Assembly (NCBI GenBank): GCA_965243165.1 | Contig: OZ251535.1 | Span: 992,001 to 1,056,000 of the forward strand | From: CATQHD01 sp965243165 | Lineage (GTDB): Bacteria; Actinomycetota; Acidimicrobiia; Spongiisociales; Spongiisociaceae | Length of the DNA stretch: 64,000 nt | Reading direction: 5' to 3' | Shown: piece after piece, positions 9,836-16,530 of the stretch | Numbering within the stretch: position 1 is the first letter of the stretch | Layout: the number at the start of each line of letters is the position of its first letter | Position numbers and translations under genes: made by a program | The notes under the pieces: model-generated | What the model was told of the DNA's origin: nothing | The model's input: only the letters and a program-made list of their open reading frames with translations | The model's database searches: none

Positions 9836-9976
9836 CTAGCCGCCCCCTGATCGTTCAACGAAGGAGGCAGGGAGCGGGAGCGGCGAGTCACGGCGGCTGC
9901 TCGACTTGACGTTGACGTTGCCCCTATCTGCCATAACAGGCATCAACCTCGACTGGGTCGAGCGCTCAGCTGACCG
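9836..9976. other. Non-coding stretch downstream of the membrane-anchored protein
   Basis: No gene is seen. A 13-mer ccctgatcgttca at 9845-9857, ten bases after the stop codon, recurs at 53720-53732 and, inverted, at 53901-53913. Confidence 0.5.
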
Positions 9977-10266
9977 ATGAAGGCCATCGTTGCGCCGAAG
10001 AGGGTCAGATAATCCCGCCGCTATCGCCTCGAACATCCAGTAGGTGCGGGTGGTCAAGCGCTGATCGAGGGCCGAGCTGTGACGCGCGAGGGCGGCGAGT
10101 GATTAGGAACCGCTTCGGTCATGTCCAGCCGAAGCTCGGCCCTCTCGCGGCTTCGACCTTGATGTCTACCAGCTCCGCTTCACTGCTGTCATGAAGCTCC
10201 TTCCCGACTGCCCGTCTGGCCTGAGGGGCGGCGCCGGCGCCGCCCCGTGAGCTGCGGATCGTTCAT
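9977..10266 (-). pseudogene. Decayed tandem copy of a coiled-coil membrane protein gene
   Basis: Reading leftwards, an ATG at 10266 overlaps the stop of the intact coiled-coil gene (ATGA) and repeats that gene's first codons (MNDPQLT) at DNA level. The frame then closes after about 25 codons. Recognisable remnants follow in different frames: a VDIKVEAARG piece and an ALARHSSALDQR-LTTRTYWMF piece ending near 9977. The latter is nearly identical to the remnant at 16231, but one extra base here (gggattatctgac against gggatatctgac) breaks the membrane segment. I read it as a degenerate duplicate, not an expressed gene. Confidence 0.6.
10225..10246. other. Perfect 22-bp GC palindrome
   Basis: The stretch reads gggg-cg-gcgccggcgc-cgcccc and is its own reverse complement over 22 bases. 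It lies inside the decayed copy, directly after the seven duplicated start codons. It could fold as a terminator for the intact coiled-coil gene, but no T-tract follows on the minus strand. Confidence 0.5.
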
Positions 10267-10739
10267 GGTCTCGGGGCTGGGGGCGGTTCTTGCTCTGCAG
10301 GCGGCGGGTCGATCGGGGGGAGTTCTTCCAGGGACGGCGGCCGGGCTTGGGGGTCGACGCGGATTTCGAGTCTGGTCAGCCGTTCCGCGAGGGTGGCTAT
10401 CCAGTTGGCGAGCCGGTCGATGCGGCGTCCGTTGTCGTCGAGTCGGCGTCCGTTGTCGTCGAGTCGGCGTCCGTTGTGGTCGATACGGCGGCTCAGTTCG
10501 TCGGCGCGGGCGTCCGCTTGGGCGGTGCTGTGGTCGATGCGGCGGTTGAGTTCGTCGGCGCGGGCGGTGCTGTGGTCGAGGCGGGTGTTGACCGCCGTGA
10601 ACTCGGTCCGTATCTCGGCCCGCAGAGACATCTGATCTTTTCGGTAGCCGCGGTGGGAGGCTGTCAGCCATCCCAGGGCGGCGATGATCAGGGCGCCGAT
10701 GATCGAGATGAGGACGTTCGTGAGCTGCGGATCGTTCAT
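10263..10739 (-). CDS. Membrane-anchored coiled-coil protein with heptad repeats
   Basis: A 158-residue protein with one N-terminal transmembrane segment (about residues 9-26, LISIIGALIIAALGWLTA), then a long charged helix built of seven-residue repeats (ELNRRIDHS, DNGRRLDDNGRRLD, RLANWIATLAERL) and a proline-rich tail. The layout resembles small coiled-coil membrane proteins that are common next to mobile DNA, but I assign no function. The first 22 bases of the gene are repeated exactly at its end (10720-10741 and 10247-10268), so a second start overlaps its stop codon. A decayed copy follows. Confidence 0.7.
   Translation of the reverse strand: MNDPQLTNVLISIIGALIIAALGWLTASHRGYRKDQMSLRAEIRTEFTAVNTRLDHSTARADELNRRIDHSTAQADARADELSRRIDHNGRRLDDNGRRLDDNGRRIDRLANWIATLAERLTRLEIRVDPQARPPSLEELPPIDPPPAEQEPPPAPRP
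10423..10485 (-). repeat. Three 21-bp tandem units encoding seven-residue coiled-coil repeats
   Basis: Units 10423-10443 and 10444-10464 are identical; 10465-10485 differs at a few bases. Each adds one RRLDDNG-type heptad, so the length of the coil can change by slippage. Confidence 0.75.
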
Positions 10740-10798
10740 GGACTCAAGATATCATATTTTCGACTGTTCGTCTAGAGGTCTGTTCGAGGACTCTTGTA

Positions 10799-10916
10799 GA
10801 GGACGAGCGGATGGGCTGACCAGGTTGTTTAGATGCGTTGGCCTCACGGCGAACCCTTGGCAGACAACCGCTGACCGGCAGCAACCTCTATCCCCTCCGC
10901 CTATCAGCTCGTTTTC
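10799..10916 (+). mobile_element. Miniature inverted-repeat element, family 2, copy 1
   Basis: An element of 118 bp beginning gaggacgagcggatggg and ending cctatcagctcgttttc; the ends are imperfect inverted repeats of about 17 bases. The interior aligns with the second copy at 11238-11358 (for example gaccaggttgtt, ctcctccgcctat-type blocks). It has no coding capacity. I infer a non-autonomous element of the MITE type; no transposase with matching ends is in the window. Confidence 0.55.
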
Positions 10917-10962
10917 TCAAACCGGCGCCAAGCCCGAGTAGCTCATCCGTTTTTCGCGTTCT

Positions 10963-11009
10963 CCGACCCCCGCCCCGGCTTCGCCGGGCCCCGCCCCCGC
11001 CGCCTCCGA
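10963..11009. repeat. C-rich dispersed repeat, copy 1
   Basis: It contains the hairpin cccggc-ttc-gccggg and the block cccccgccgcctcc. A similar sequence with identical ggcttcgccgggccc lies at 34727-34775, also in a gap that holds a miniature element. Confidence 0.4.
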
Positions 11010-11237
11010 ACCATCGTCTTCGGACACAGAGGGCGCGTTGCGGCCCTCTGCGCCCGATCCGCCTCGGCACAGCCAGGTCGGCCGCCTCGCCCTTGTAGCC
11101 TCGGCTCTGGGCCGGGGCGGCCTCTGTATGACCGCAACATCCGGATCGGCGGCGGTTTCTGTACCGCCCCAAGGTATCAGCGGGGTGAGACAGGTTTCAG
11201 CGGCCGGATGGAAGGCGAGCTGCCACTGATCTGGTTG

Positions 11238-11358
11238 GAGGACGAGCGGACATAGGCCGACCAGGTTGTTCGGGTGCGTTGTCTGGCGGCGAAACCCCTG
11301 GCAGGCACCCCGCCGTCTGCCGGCAACTTCTATCTCCTCCGCCTATCCGCTCGTCTTC
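11238..11358 (+). mobile_element. Miniature inverted-repeat element, family 2, copy 2
   Basis: An element of 121 bp with left end gaggacgagcggacatagg and right end cctatccgctcgtcttc, which pair as imperfect terminal inverted repeats. It aligns end to end with the copy at 10799-10916. The right end of a family 1 element starts five bases later. Confidence 0.6.
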
Positions 11359-11363
11359 TTACA

Positions 11364-11400
11364 CGAGGTTCTTGTCAGGGTAACCTTGGAGTTGCCCATC
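11364..11400 (+). mobile_element. Family 1 miniature element, right end only
   Basis: The 37 bases (cgaggttcttgtcaggg ... ttgcccatc) match the right ends of the full copies at 11873-12077 and 19237-19437. The rest of the element is missing. It lies directly before the ribosome binding site (aggaaggag, 11402-11410) of the SCP2 gene, as the copy at 19237 does before sdhA. Confidence 0.6.
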
Positions 11401-11417
11401 CAGGAAGGAGCCTCGAT

Positions 11418-11807
11418 ATGGGCGTCCGATTTCTGAGCCCCGAATGGGCGCAGGACGCCACCAACGCCTTGTCGTACCACCCGGGGTTCGCCTCGGCCAT
11501 CGAAGGCGCATCGGTGTCGGTGCAGTTCAGGGTGAAGGGAACCCCGGACGGCGGCGAGGCGGCCTACTACGTGAAGGTGAGGGAGGGCGCGGCGGCGGTG
11601 GAGATCGGCGCCCTCAGGAAGCCGGACGTGTCGGTGGCCGTGGACTACCGCACCGCCGCCGCCATCTCCAAGGGTGAGCTGGCGCTCCAGACCGCCTTTT
11701 TCAGCGGCAGGCTCAAGGTGTCCGGCAACCTGGCCAAGCTCATATCGCACCAGTCGGCGCTGGGATACCTGGCCGAGGCGGTCTCCTCCCTCGACATCGA
11801 CTACTGA
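11418..11807 (+). CDS. SCP2 sterol-binding domain protein
   Basis: A 129-residue single-domain protein of the SCP2/sterol-carrier family, which binds hydrophobic ligands in a cytosolic pocket; the ligand here is unknown. Seen: SVQFRVKGTPDGGEAAYYVKV, followed by the typical DVSVAVDYRTAAAISKGELALQTAFFSGRLKVSGNLAKL segment in which ligand and fold residues lie. The ATG at 11418 has a strong aggaaggag eight bases upstream. A frame extending back to 11274 would read through the miniature elements and is rejected. The gene stands alone between element copies. Confidence 0.85.
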   Translation: MGVRFLSPEWAQDATNALSYHPGFASAIEGASVSVQFRVKGTPDGGEAAYYVKVREGAAAVEIGALRKPDVSVAVDYRTAAAISKGELALQTAFFSGRLKVSGNLAKLISHQSALGYLAEAVSSLDIDY

Positions 11808-11872
11808 CCCCGCAGGGCCTGCCCTTTCCCAGAGAGGAGGCCCGGCGGTTACCCAGGAACGAGGCGCCTCTC

Positions 11873-12077
11873 AGATGGACAGCTCCAAGGGATTGGGGGT
11901 TGTGCACATCCTGTTTCGAGTCGCATATGCAGGCCTTCTCCAGCAAACCTCGACCAGCGAAGGCCAAGACACCCGGTTTGTCACCCTCGTCCTGCAACGA
12001 GATGGGATGAGGACGTCAAACAATCAAAATCATGATTACCCGAGGTTCTTGTCAGGGTGACCTGGATCTGCCCATCT
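11873..12077 (+). mobile_element. Family 1 miniature inverted-repeat element, full copy A (205 bp)
   Basis: It starts agatggacagctccaagg and ends with the inverse of agatgggcagatccagg, giving imperfect terminal inverted repeats of about 18 bases. It aligns over its whole length with the 201-bp copy at 19237-19437 (opposite orientation), sharing blocks such as gttgtgcacatcc, cccggtttgtcaccctcgtc and cgaggttcttgtcagggt. The flanks may carry a tca duplication. It has no coding capacity. Its right end overlaps the 3' end of mrp and supplies that gene's stop codon. Confidence 0.7.
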
Positions 12078-13208
12078 CAGATCGTCGAGCATCTTGGCGA
12101 GCCGGCCGGTGCAGGTCTCCGCGGCGGCGGGCGGGACCAGCTCGACCAACCGCCGCGCCGCCTCCGTCAACACCCGGCCGGCCGGTCCGTCCGGGTCGCG
12201 GACGGCGATCGGCGCCCCCTCGTCGGCCCCTCGGCCGAGCGCCGGATCCAAAGGGATGCACCCGATCAGGGGGACGCCGAGGGAATCGGCCAGCTCCCGG
12301 CCTCCGCCCGACCCGAACAGCTCGTAGCGGCGCCCGCCGGGGTCTTCGAAGTAGGACATGTTCTCTATCACCCCCACCACCGGCATGGCCGACCGCCGCG
12401 CCATGTCGGCCGCCCGGACGGCCACCTTCTGGGCGTTCTTGGGAGGGGTGGTCACCACCACCATCTCCGTTTGGGGAAGCATGCGGGACAAGGCCATCTG
12501 GATGTCGCCGGTGCCGGGCGGCAGGTCGATGACCAGATAGTCGAGATCCCCCCACGCCGTCTGCTGGAGGAACTGGTCGAGCGCCTTGGAGAGCACCAGG
12601 CCGCGCCACATGAGGGCGGTTTCCTCGGATTCCACGATCAGTCCGGTCGAGACCACCTCGATCCCATGGACCCGCACCGGCTGCATGAGCCTGGAGTCGG
12701 CGTCCGCCTCGATCCGGGCGTCCGCCCCGAGCATCCTCGGCACCGAGAAACCCCAGATGTCGGCGTCCAACAGGCCGGTTCGGTATCCCAGCCGGTTGAC
12801 GGCCACGGCCAGGTTGACCGAGACCGAGCTCTTGCCCACCCCGCCCTTTCCGCTGCCCACCGCGATGACTCTGGCCGAGGGCGGCACCCGGGTGGGCCGG
12901 GCGTTCTCCCTCGCCCGGCGGCGCGCCGTGTTCATCAACTCGGCCCGCTGGTCCTTGGTCATCGCCCGGGTCTCGACCGCCGCCTCCTCCACCTCCGGAA
13001 GGGCTGTCACCTTGCGCACCACGTCGGCCTCGATCTGGCCCCGCATCGGACATTCGGCGATGGTCAGGGCCAGCCCCACGGTCACCCTTCCCCCGTCTAT
13101 AGACACCTCGCGCACCATGCCGAGGTCGACCACGTCGGAACCCAGCTCCGGGTCGAACACTCCCCGCAGGGACTCGATGATTCGTTCTTCGGTGGGCATC
13201 TGGGTCAT
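12036..13208 (-). CDS. mrp: Mrp/ApbC-type iron-sulfur cluster carrier ATPase
   Basis: A cytosolic P-loop NTPase that binds and transfers Fe-S clusters to apoproteins. The first 90 residues are a MIP18/DUF59 domain (ESLRGVFDPELGSDVVDLGM). The ParA-type ATPase follows with the deviant Walker A GKGGVGKSS and switch LDADIWG. Near the C-terminus an ENMSYF segment and GSGGG are seen, but I do not find the usual CxxC of Mrp there. The start at 13208 (MTQMPTEER) is chosen because ggagg lies seven bases upstream; a TTG at 13235 is less likely. The final dozen residues (about RWADPGHPDKNLG) and the stop are read from the end of a miniature element. An IscA-type gene is divergent, which fits Fe-S cluster assembly. 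Confidence 0.92.
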   Translation of the reverse strand: MTQMPTEERIIESLRGVFDPELGSDVVDLGMVREVSIDGGRVTVGLALTIAECPMRGQIEADVVRKVTALPEVEEAAVETRAMTKDQRAELMNTARRRARENARPTRVPPSARVIAVGSGKGGVGKSSVSVNLAVAVNRLGYRTGLLDADIWGFSVPRMLGADARIEADADSRLMQPVRVHGIEVVSTGLIVESEETALMWRGLVLSKALDQFLQQTAWGDLDYLVIDLPPGTGDIQMALSRMLPQTEMVVVTTPPKNAQKVAVRAADMARRSAMPVVGVIENMSYFEDPGGRRYELFGSGGGRELADSLGVPLIGCIPLDPALGRGADEGAPIAVRDPDGPAGRVLTEAARRLVELVPPAAAETCTGRLAKMLDDLRWADPGHPDKNLG

Positions 13209-13348
13209 GTCCGGCCTCCGGGGGCGGCGGTCCAACCTTAAAACCTCGATACAGATAGGCAGGCCCGCGCGGTATGATATGGTGATTCGGCCTCGAGCGG
13301 CGGGCGGCGGCGCCCGCAGGGAGGCAGCGAGCCGAACGGAGGGATCGA

Positions 13349-13711
13349 ATGCAACAGCTCGTCCAGATCACCACCCGGCGGCCGGCGCGGGCGGTCACTC
13401 TCACCGAAGGCGCGGTCGGCAAGGTCCGCCAACTTCTCGAATCCGAGGACGACCCCGCGCTGGCCCTGCGCATGGCGGTGCGGCCGGGCGGGTGCTCGGG
13501 TTTCTCCTATGAGATGTACTTCGACTCCGAGGTGGGCCCCGACGACACCGTGGAGGACTTCGACGGGGTGGGGGTGGTGGTGGACAACCAGTCGGCGGAT
13601 CTGCTGCGCGGGGCGGTGCTCGACTACCAGGACGGCCTGATGGGCGCCGGTTTCGCCATCAACAACCCCAACGTCAGCCGGTCCTGCGGCTGCGGCAACA
13701 GCTTCAGCTGA
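13349..13711 (+). CDS. A-type iron-sulfur carrier (IscA/ErpA/HesB family)
   Basis: A 120-residue A-type scaffold that receives clusters and passes them to target enzymes. The three conserved cysteines are present: Cys49 in GGCSGF and Cys113 and Cys115 in SRSCGCG. The family's ALRMAVRPGGCSGFSYEM and VVDNQSADLLRGAVLDYQ segments are also clear. The ATG at 13349 follows cggaggg by six bases. It is divergent from mrp and is followed after 25 bases by ridA. Whether it is IscA or ErpA cannot be decided from sequence alone. Confidence 0.93.
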   Translation: MQQLVQITTRRPARAVTLTEGAVGKVRQLLESEDDPALALRMAVRPGGCSGFSYEMYFDSEVGPDDTVEDFDGVGVVVDNQSADLLRGAVLDYQDGLMGAGFAINNPNVSRSCGCGNSFS

Positions 13712-13736
13712 CCCGCCGCCCGTCTCGGAGGTCGAC

Positions 13737-14120
13737 ATGACCAAGCGAATCCTCGAAACCCCCGGCTCCCCCGCTCCGCTCGGCCCCTACTCGCCGGCGG
13801 TGGAGGCCGGCGGCTTGGTGTTCTTGTCCGGCCAGGTGGCGCTCGGCCCCGGCGGGGGGCGGACCGACGGCCCCGCCGCCGTGCAGACCCGCCGGGTCAT
13901 GGACAACATCGGCCGTCTGCTGGCCGACGCCGGGCTCGGCTACGAACACATCGTCAAGACCACCATCTTCATGGCGGACATCGCCGACTACCAAGAGATC
14001 AACGAGGTCTACGCCGGGTATTTCGACGGCGGACCCCCCGCCCGCTCGGCGGTGCAGGCCGCCGCCCTCCCCGGAGGCTTCTCGGTCGAGATCGAGGCGG
14101 TGGCCGCCCGGCCGCAATAG
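13737..14120 (+). CDS. ridA: RidA family enamine/imine deaminase
   Basis: A 127-residue member of the RidA/YjgF/UK114 family, trimeric enzymes that hydrolyse reactive enamine and imine intermediates from PLP enzymes. Typical segments are PLGPYSPAVEAGGLVFLSGQVAL, VMDNIGRLLADAGLGYEHIVKTTIFMADIADYQEINEVYAGYF and PPARSAVQAAALPGG, which holds the conserved Arg of the active site. The ATG follows cggaggtcgac. The next gene starts three bases after the stop, so they are probably co-transcribed. Confidence 0.93.
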   Translation: MTKRILETPGSPAPLGPYSPAVEAGGLVFLSGQVALGPGGGRTDGPAAVQTRRVMDNIGRLLADAGLGYEHIVKTTIFMADIADYQEINEVYAGYFDGGPPARSAVQAAALPGGFSVEIEAVAARPQ

Positions 14121-14123
14121 CTT

Positions 14124-14825
14124 GTGGCCCGCCCGCCTGAGCAGGGCGAGGGGCGGGGGCATGTTCCCTCCAACTCCTGCCATGAAAGCGGAACCCCGGC
14201 CTCCTGGGACGAGCGTTATTCCACCCGGGGGATGGTGTGGGGGACCGAACCCAACCAGTTCTTGGCCGAATTCGCCGCCGGGCTGAGCCCCCGGCGGGTG
14301 CTCGACCTGGGCTGCGGCCAAGGGCGCAATGCGGTGTGGCTGGCCAAACAGGGCCACACCGTTACCGGCGTCGACCAATCCCGAGTGGGCGTCGACCAGT
14401 CCCGGCAACTGGCGGAACAGCAAGGGGTGCAGGCCGAGTTCGTCTTGGCCGACCTGGCCGGCGAATGGACCCCGCCGCCCGAATGCTGTGATCTGGCGGT
14501 GCTTTCCTACCTGCAGCTGCCGCCCGGCCCCCGCCGAACGGTCCATGCCAAGGCCGCCGCCGCCCTCGCCCCCGGAGGTGACCTCTTCCTGATCGCCCAC
14601 CACGCCGACAACCTCGAACACGGGGCGGGGGGCCCGCCCTACCCGGAGGTGCTGTTCGACGAAGCCGGCCTGGCCGAAGACTTCGCCGCCCTCGACATCA
14701 GGATCAACGAAAAACGTTACCGAGAGGTGGAAGGGGAGGATGGTGCGGTGCGCGAAGCGGTCGATCTCATGCTGACGGCCGTCAAGCCCGCGCAGACCTC
14801 CCCGGTGCCCGCCCGCCGGATGTGA
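14124..14825 (+). CDS. Class I SAM-dependent methyltransferase
   Basis: A 233-residue methyltransferase of the TehB/thiopurine-like group. The SAM-binding motif I is VLDLGCGQGRNAVWLAKQG, followed by VTGVDQS (acidic loop) and ADLAGEW; the substrate is unknown. The N-terminal WDERYSTRGMVWGTEPNQFLAEF is typical of this group. I use the GTG at 14124, three bases after ridA, but the first 25 residues are poor and a later start such as the ATG in GMVWG is possible. Twenty-one bases encoding GVDQSRV are nearly duplicated in tandem just after motif I, at about 14368-14403. Confidence 0.85.
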   Translation: MARPPEQGEGRGHVPSNSCHESGTPASWDERYSTRGMVWGTEPNQFLAEFAAGLSPRRVLDLGCGQGRNAVWLAKQGHTVTGVDQSRVGVDQSRQLAEQQGVQAEFVLADLAGEWTPPPECCDLAVLSYLQLPPGPRRTVHAKAAAALAPGGDLFLIAHHADNLEHGAGGPPYPEVLFDEAGLAEDFAALDIRINEKRYREVEGEDGAVREAVDLMLTAVKPAQTSPVPARRM

Positions 14826-14934
14826 GATTCCGAACAGTCTCGGTTATCATGGAGGGCGCCCCGCCGGGCATGAATCGCGATGCGCCGGAGGGGCCGCACG
14901 TATACAGGGACAACTCGTCAGGAGGAAGAGCCCA

Positions 14935-15945
14935 ATGCTTTATAGAGCGATGTACATCTGGGTGGACGGAACGCCGCCCACCCCCATGCTGCGGTCGAAG
15001 ACCAAGATCCTGGAGGAGGGCCAGGAACCGGACATCTGGGGCTTCGACGGGTCGAGCACCATGCAGGCCCCCGGCGACGACTCGGACGTGGTGCTCAACC
15101 CGGTGAAGGTGGTGCCCGACCCCATCCGGGGCGGAAACGACGTGCTGGTGCTCAACGAGTGCCTGAACGCGGACATGACGCCGCACCCCACCAACCACCG
15201 GGCGGCCTGCGCCGCGGCCGAAGAGAAGTACGCCGAGTTCGAGTGCTGGTTCGGAATGGAGCAGGAGTACACGTTCCTCCACGACGGCTACCCGCATGGC
15301 TTCCCCAAGAGCGGATACCCCCGGCCCCAGGGGCCTTACTACTGCGGGGTGGGCGCCGACCGGGCGTTCGGGCGCGAGGTGGTCGACGCCCACAGCCAGG
15401 CCTGCATCGACGCCGGGCTGCTCATCTCCGGCACCAACGCCGAGGTCATGTGCGGCCAGTGGGAGTTCCAGATCGGCCCGCTGCCCACCGTCGAGATGGC
15501 CGACCAGCTGGTGATCGCCCGCTGGTTGCTGGACCGCATCTCCGAGGACCACGGTCTGACCGCCTCCCTGGACGCCAAGCCCATGAAGGGCGACTGGAAC
15601 GGCGCCGGCTGCCACACCAACTTCTCGTCGAAGGAGATGCGGGAGCCGGGCGGCTACGACGCCATCATCAACGCCTGCGAGGCGCTGGGCGCCAAGAAGG
15701 ACCTCCACATCGCCAACTACGGACATGGCATCGAGGATCGGTTGACGGGAGCGCATGAGACCCAGCGCTACGACGCCTTCAGCTATGCGGTCTCGGACCG
15801 GGGCGCCTCGATCCGCATCCCCTGGCAGGTGGAGAAGGACGGCATGGGCTACTTGGAAGACCGGCGGCCCAACGCCAACTGCGACCCCTACATCGTGACC
15901 AGGCTGATGGTCGAGACCATCTGCGGCGCCGCCTCCGGCGGCTGA
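14935..15945 (+). CDS. glnII: Glutamine synthetase type II (eukaryotic-type)
   Basis: A 336-residue ATP-dependent glutamine synthetase that makes glutamine from glutamate and ammonium. Length and motifs fit GSII, not the longer bacterial GSI: WGFDGSSTMQA, FGMEQEYTFL, GPYYCGVGADRAFGREVVDAHSQACIDAGL, GTNAEVMCGQWEFQIGP, NGAGCHTNFSS and DRGASIRIPWQV. There is no adenylylation loop, so regulation differs from GSI. The ATG at 14935 has aggaggaagag just upstream. A strong hairpin follows the gene. GSII is found in several Actinomycetota and proteobacteria. Confidence 0.95.
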   Translation: MLYRAMYIWVDGTPPTPMLRSKTKILEEGQEPDIWGFDGSSTMQAPGDDSDVVLNPVKVVPDPIRGGNDVLVLNECLNADMTPHPTNHRAACAAAEEKYAEFECWFGMEQEYTFLHDGYPHGFPKSGYPRPQGPYYCGVGADRAFGREVVDAHSQACIDAGLLISGTNAEVMCGQWEFQIGPLPTVEMADQLVIARWLLDRISEDHGLTASLDAKPMKGDWNGAGCHTNFSSKEMREPGGYDAIINACEALGAKKDLHIANYGHGIEDRLTGAHETQRYDAFSYAVSDRGASIRIPWQVEKDGMGYLEDRRPNANCDPYIVTRLMVETICGAASGG

Positions 15946-15984
15946 GCGCCGGGCGGAACCCCCGCGCATCCTGGAAATCGGCAA

Positions 15985-16021
15985 CCCCCGGCGGCGAGCC
16001 CGAGCGGCGCGCCGCCGGGGG
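15985..16021 (+). terminator. Strong hairpin after glnII
   Basis: The arms cccccggcggcg (15985-15996) and cgccgccggggg (16010-16021) form a perfect 12-bp stem with a 13-base loop, 40 bases after the glnII stop. Only a short aagcccattt follows, so termination may need Rho. Confidence 0.5.
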
Positions 16022-16156
16022 AAGCCCATTTCGCCATGCCTCGAGCCGCAGTCATCTCGCGTCGTCGACCATGATCAGCCGCCCGTCCTTTCCTTCGTGA
16101 GACATCAGGGCCGAAGCCCGGCGCTCTCACCGGCGCCGGTTCAGCAGAACACCAAA

Positions 16157-16197
16157 GTGCTGAAAAAATCCTCGAAGCGCTAAAAAAATCTCTTCGA
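16157..16197 (+). repeat. Two A-tract direct repeats about 20 bp apart
   Basis: gtgctgaaaaaatcctcgaa (16157-16176) is followed by gcgctaaaaaaatctcttcga (16177-16197). The A6 and A7 runs are spaced close to two helical turns, so the DNA is likely bent. A tacggtataa box is at 16221-16230. Nothing else is seen in 16022-16156 or 16198-16230. Confidence 0.45.
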
Positions 16198-16230
16198 TCC
16201 GAGGGCGAAAGCGGGCTGGATACGGTATAA

Positions 16231-16380
16231 GAGTTCACCGCCGCCCTCGCAAATCACAGCTCGGCCCTCGATCAACGCTTGACCACCCGCACCTACTGGA
16301 TGTTCGGGGCGGCGGCGGCGGGATATCTGACCCTCTTCGGCGCCGTGATGGCCTTCCTCGGTCGGCTGGTGTCTGCTTGA
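16231..16380 (+). pseudogene. C-terminal remnant of a coiled-coil membrane protein
   Basis: Open for 50 codons from just after an in-frame TAA to a TGA at 16378, with no proper start codon. It reads ALANHSSALDQRLTTRTYWM and then a membrane segment (GAAAAGYLTLFGAVMAFLGRL). About 120 bases are nearly identical to the minus-strand remnant at 9977-10100. The N-terminal coil is missing. Translation from an internal TTG or ATG is possible but has no ribosome binding site. Confidence 0.6.
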
Positions 16381-16420
16381 AAGTCCGGCCCCGCACCGTT
16401 GACCCGGTATTCACGGGAGT

Positions 16421-16482
16421 GGGGCGGCAGATGAACAAGCGCCCGCACCCCTCTGACCTGGGGCAGCACAGGGGGAAATAAC
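16421..16482 (+). repeat. Family 3 dispersed repeat, copy 1
   Basis: The core (ggggcggcagatgaac ... ccctctgacctggggcagcac ... ggaaataact) matches the minus strand of 53829-53895. Both copies are intergenic. A 16-codon frame inside this copy (16431-16481) has no support as a gene. Confidence 0.5.
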
Positions 16483-16530
16483 TTTGCGCCGGGGAAGCTG
16501 ACCCCCCGGGGTACGGCGGCGTTGTTGTCG

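Larger units (their letters stand above)
10742..11417. other. Gene-free region holding miniature repeat elements
   Basis: These 676 bases carry two copies of a short inverted-repeat element (10799-10916, 11238-11358), the right end of a second element family (11364-11400) and a C-rich repeat (10963-11009). I see no coding frame with a ribosome binding site in 11014-11237 and no RNA gene. Confidence 0.6.

Noticed and set aside
16431..16481. A 16-codon open frame starting MNKRPHPSD
   Set aside because: It is contained in dispersed repeat family 3, and the other copy does not preserve the frame.
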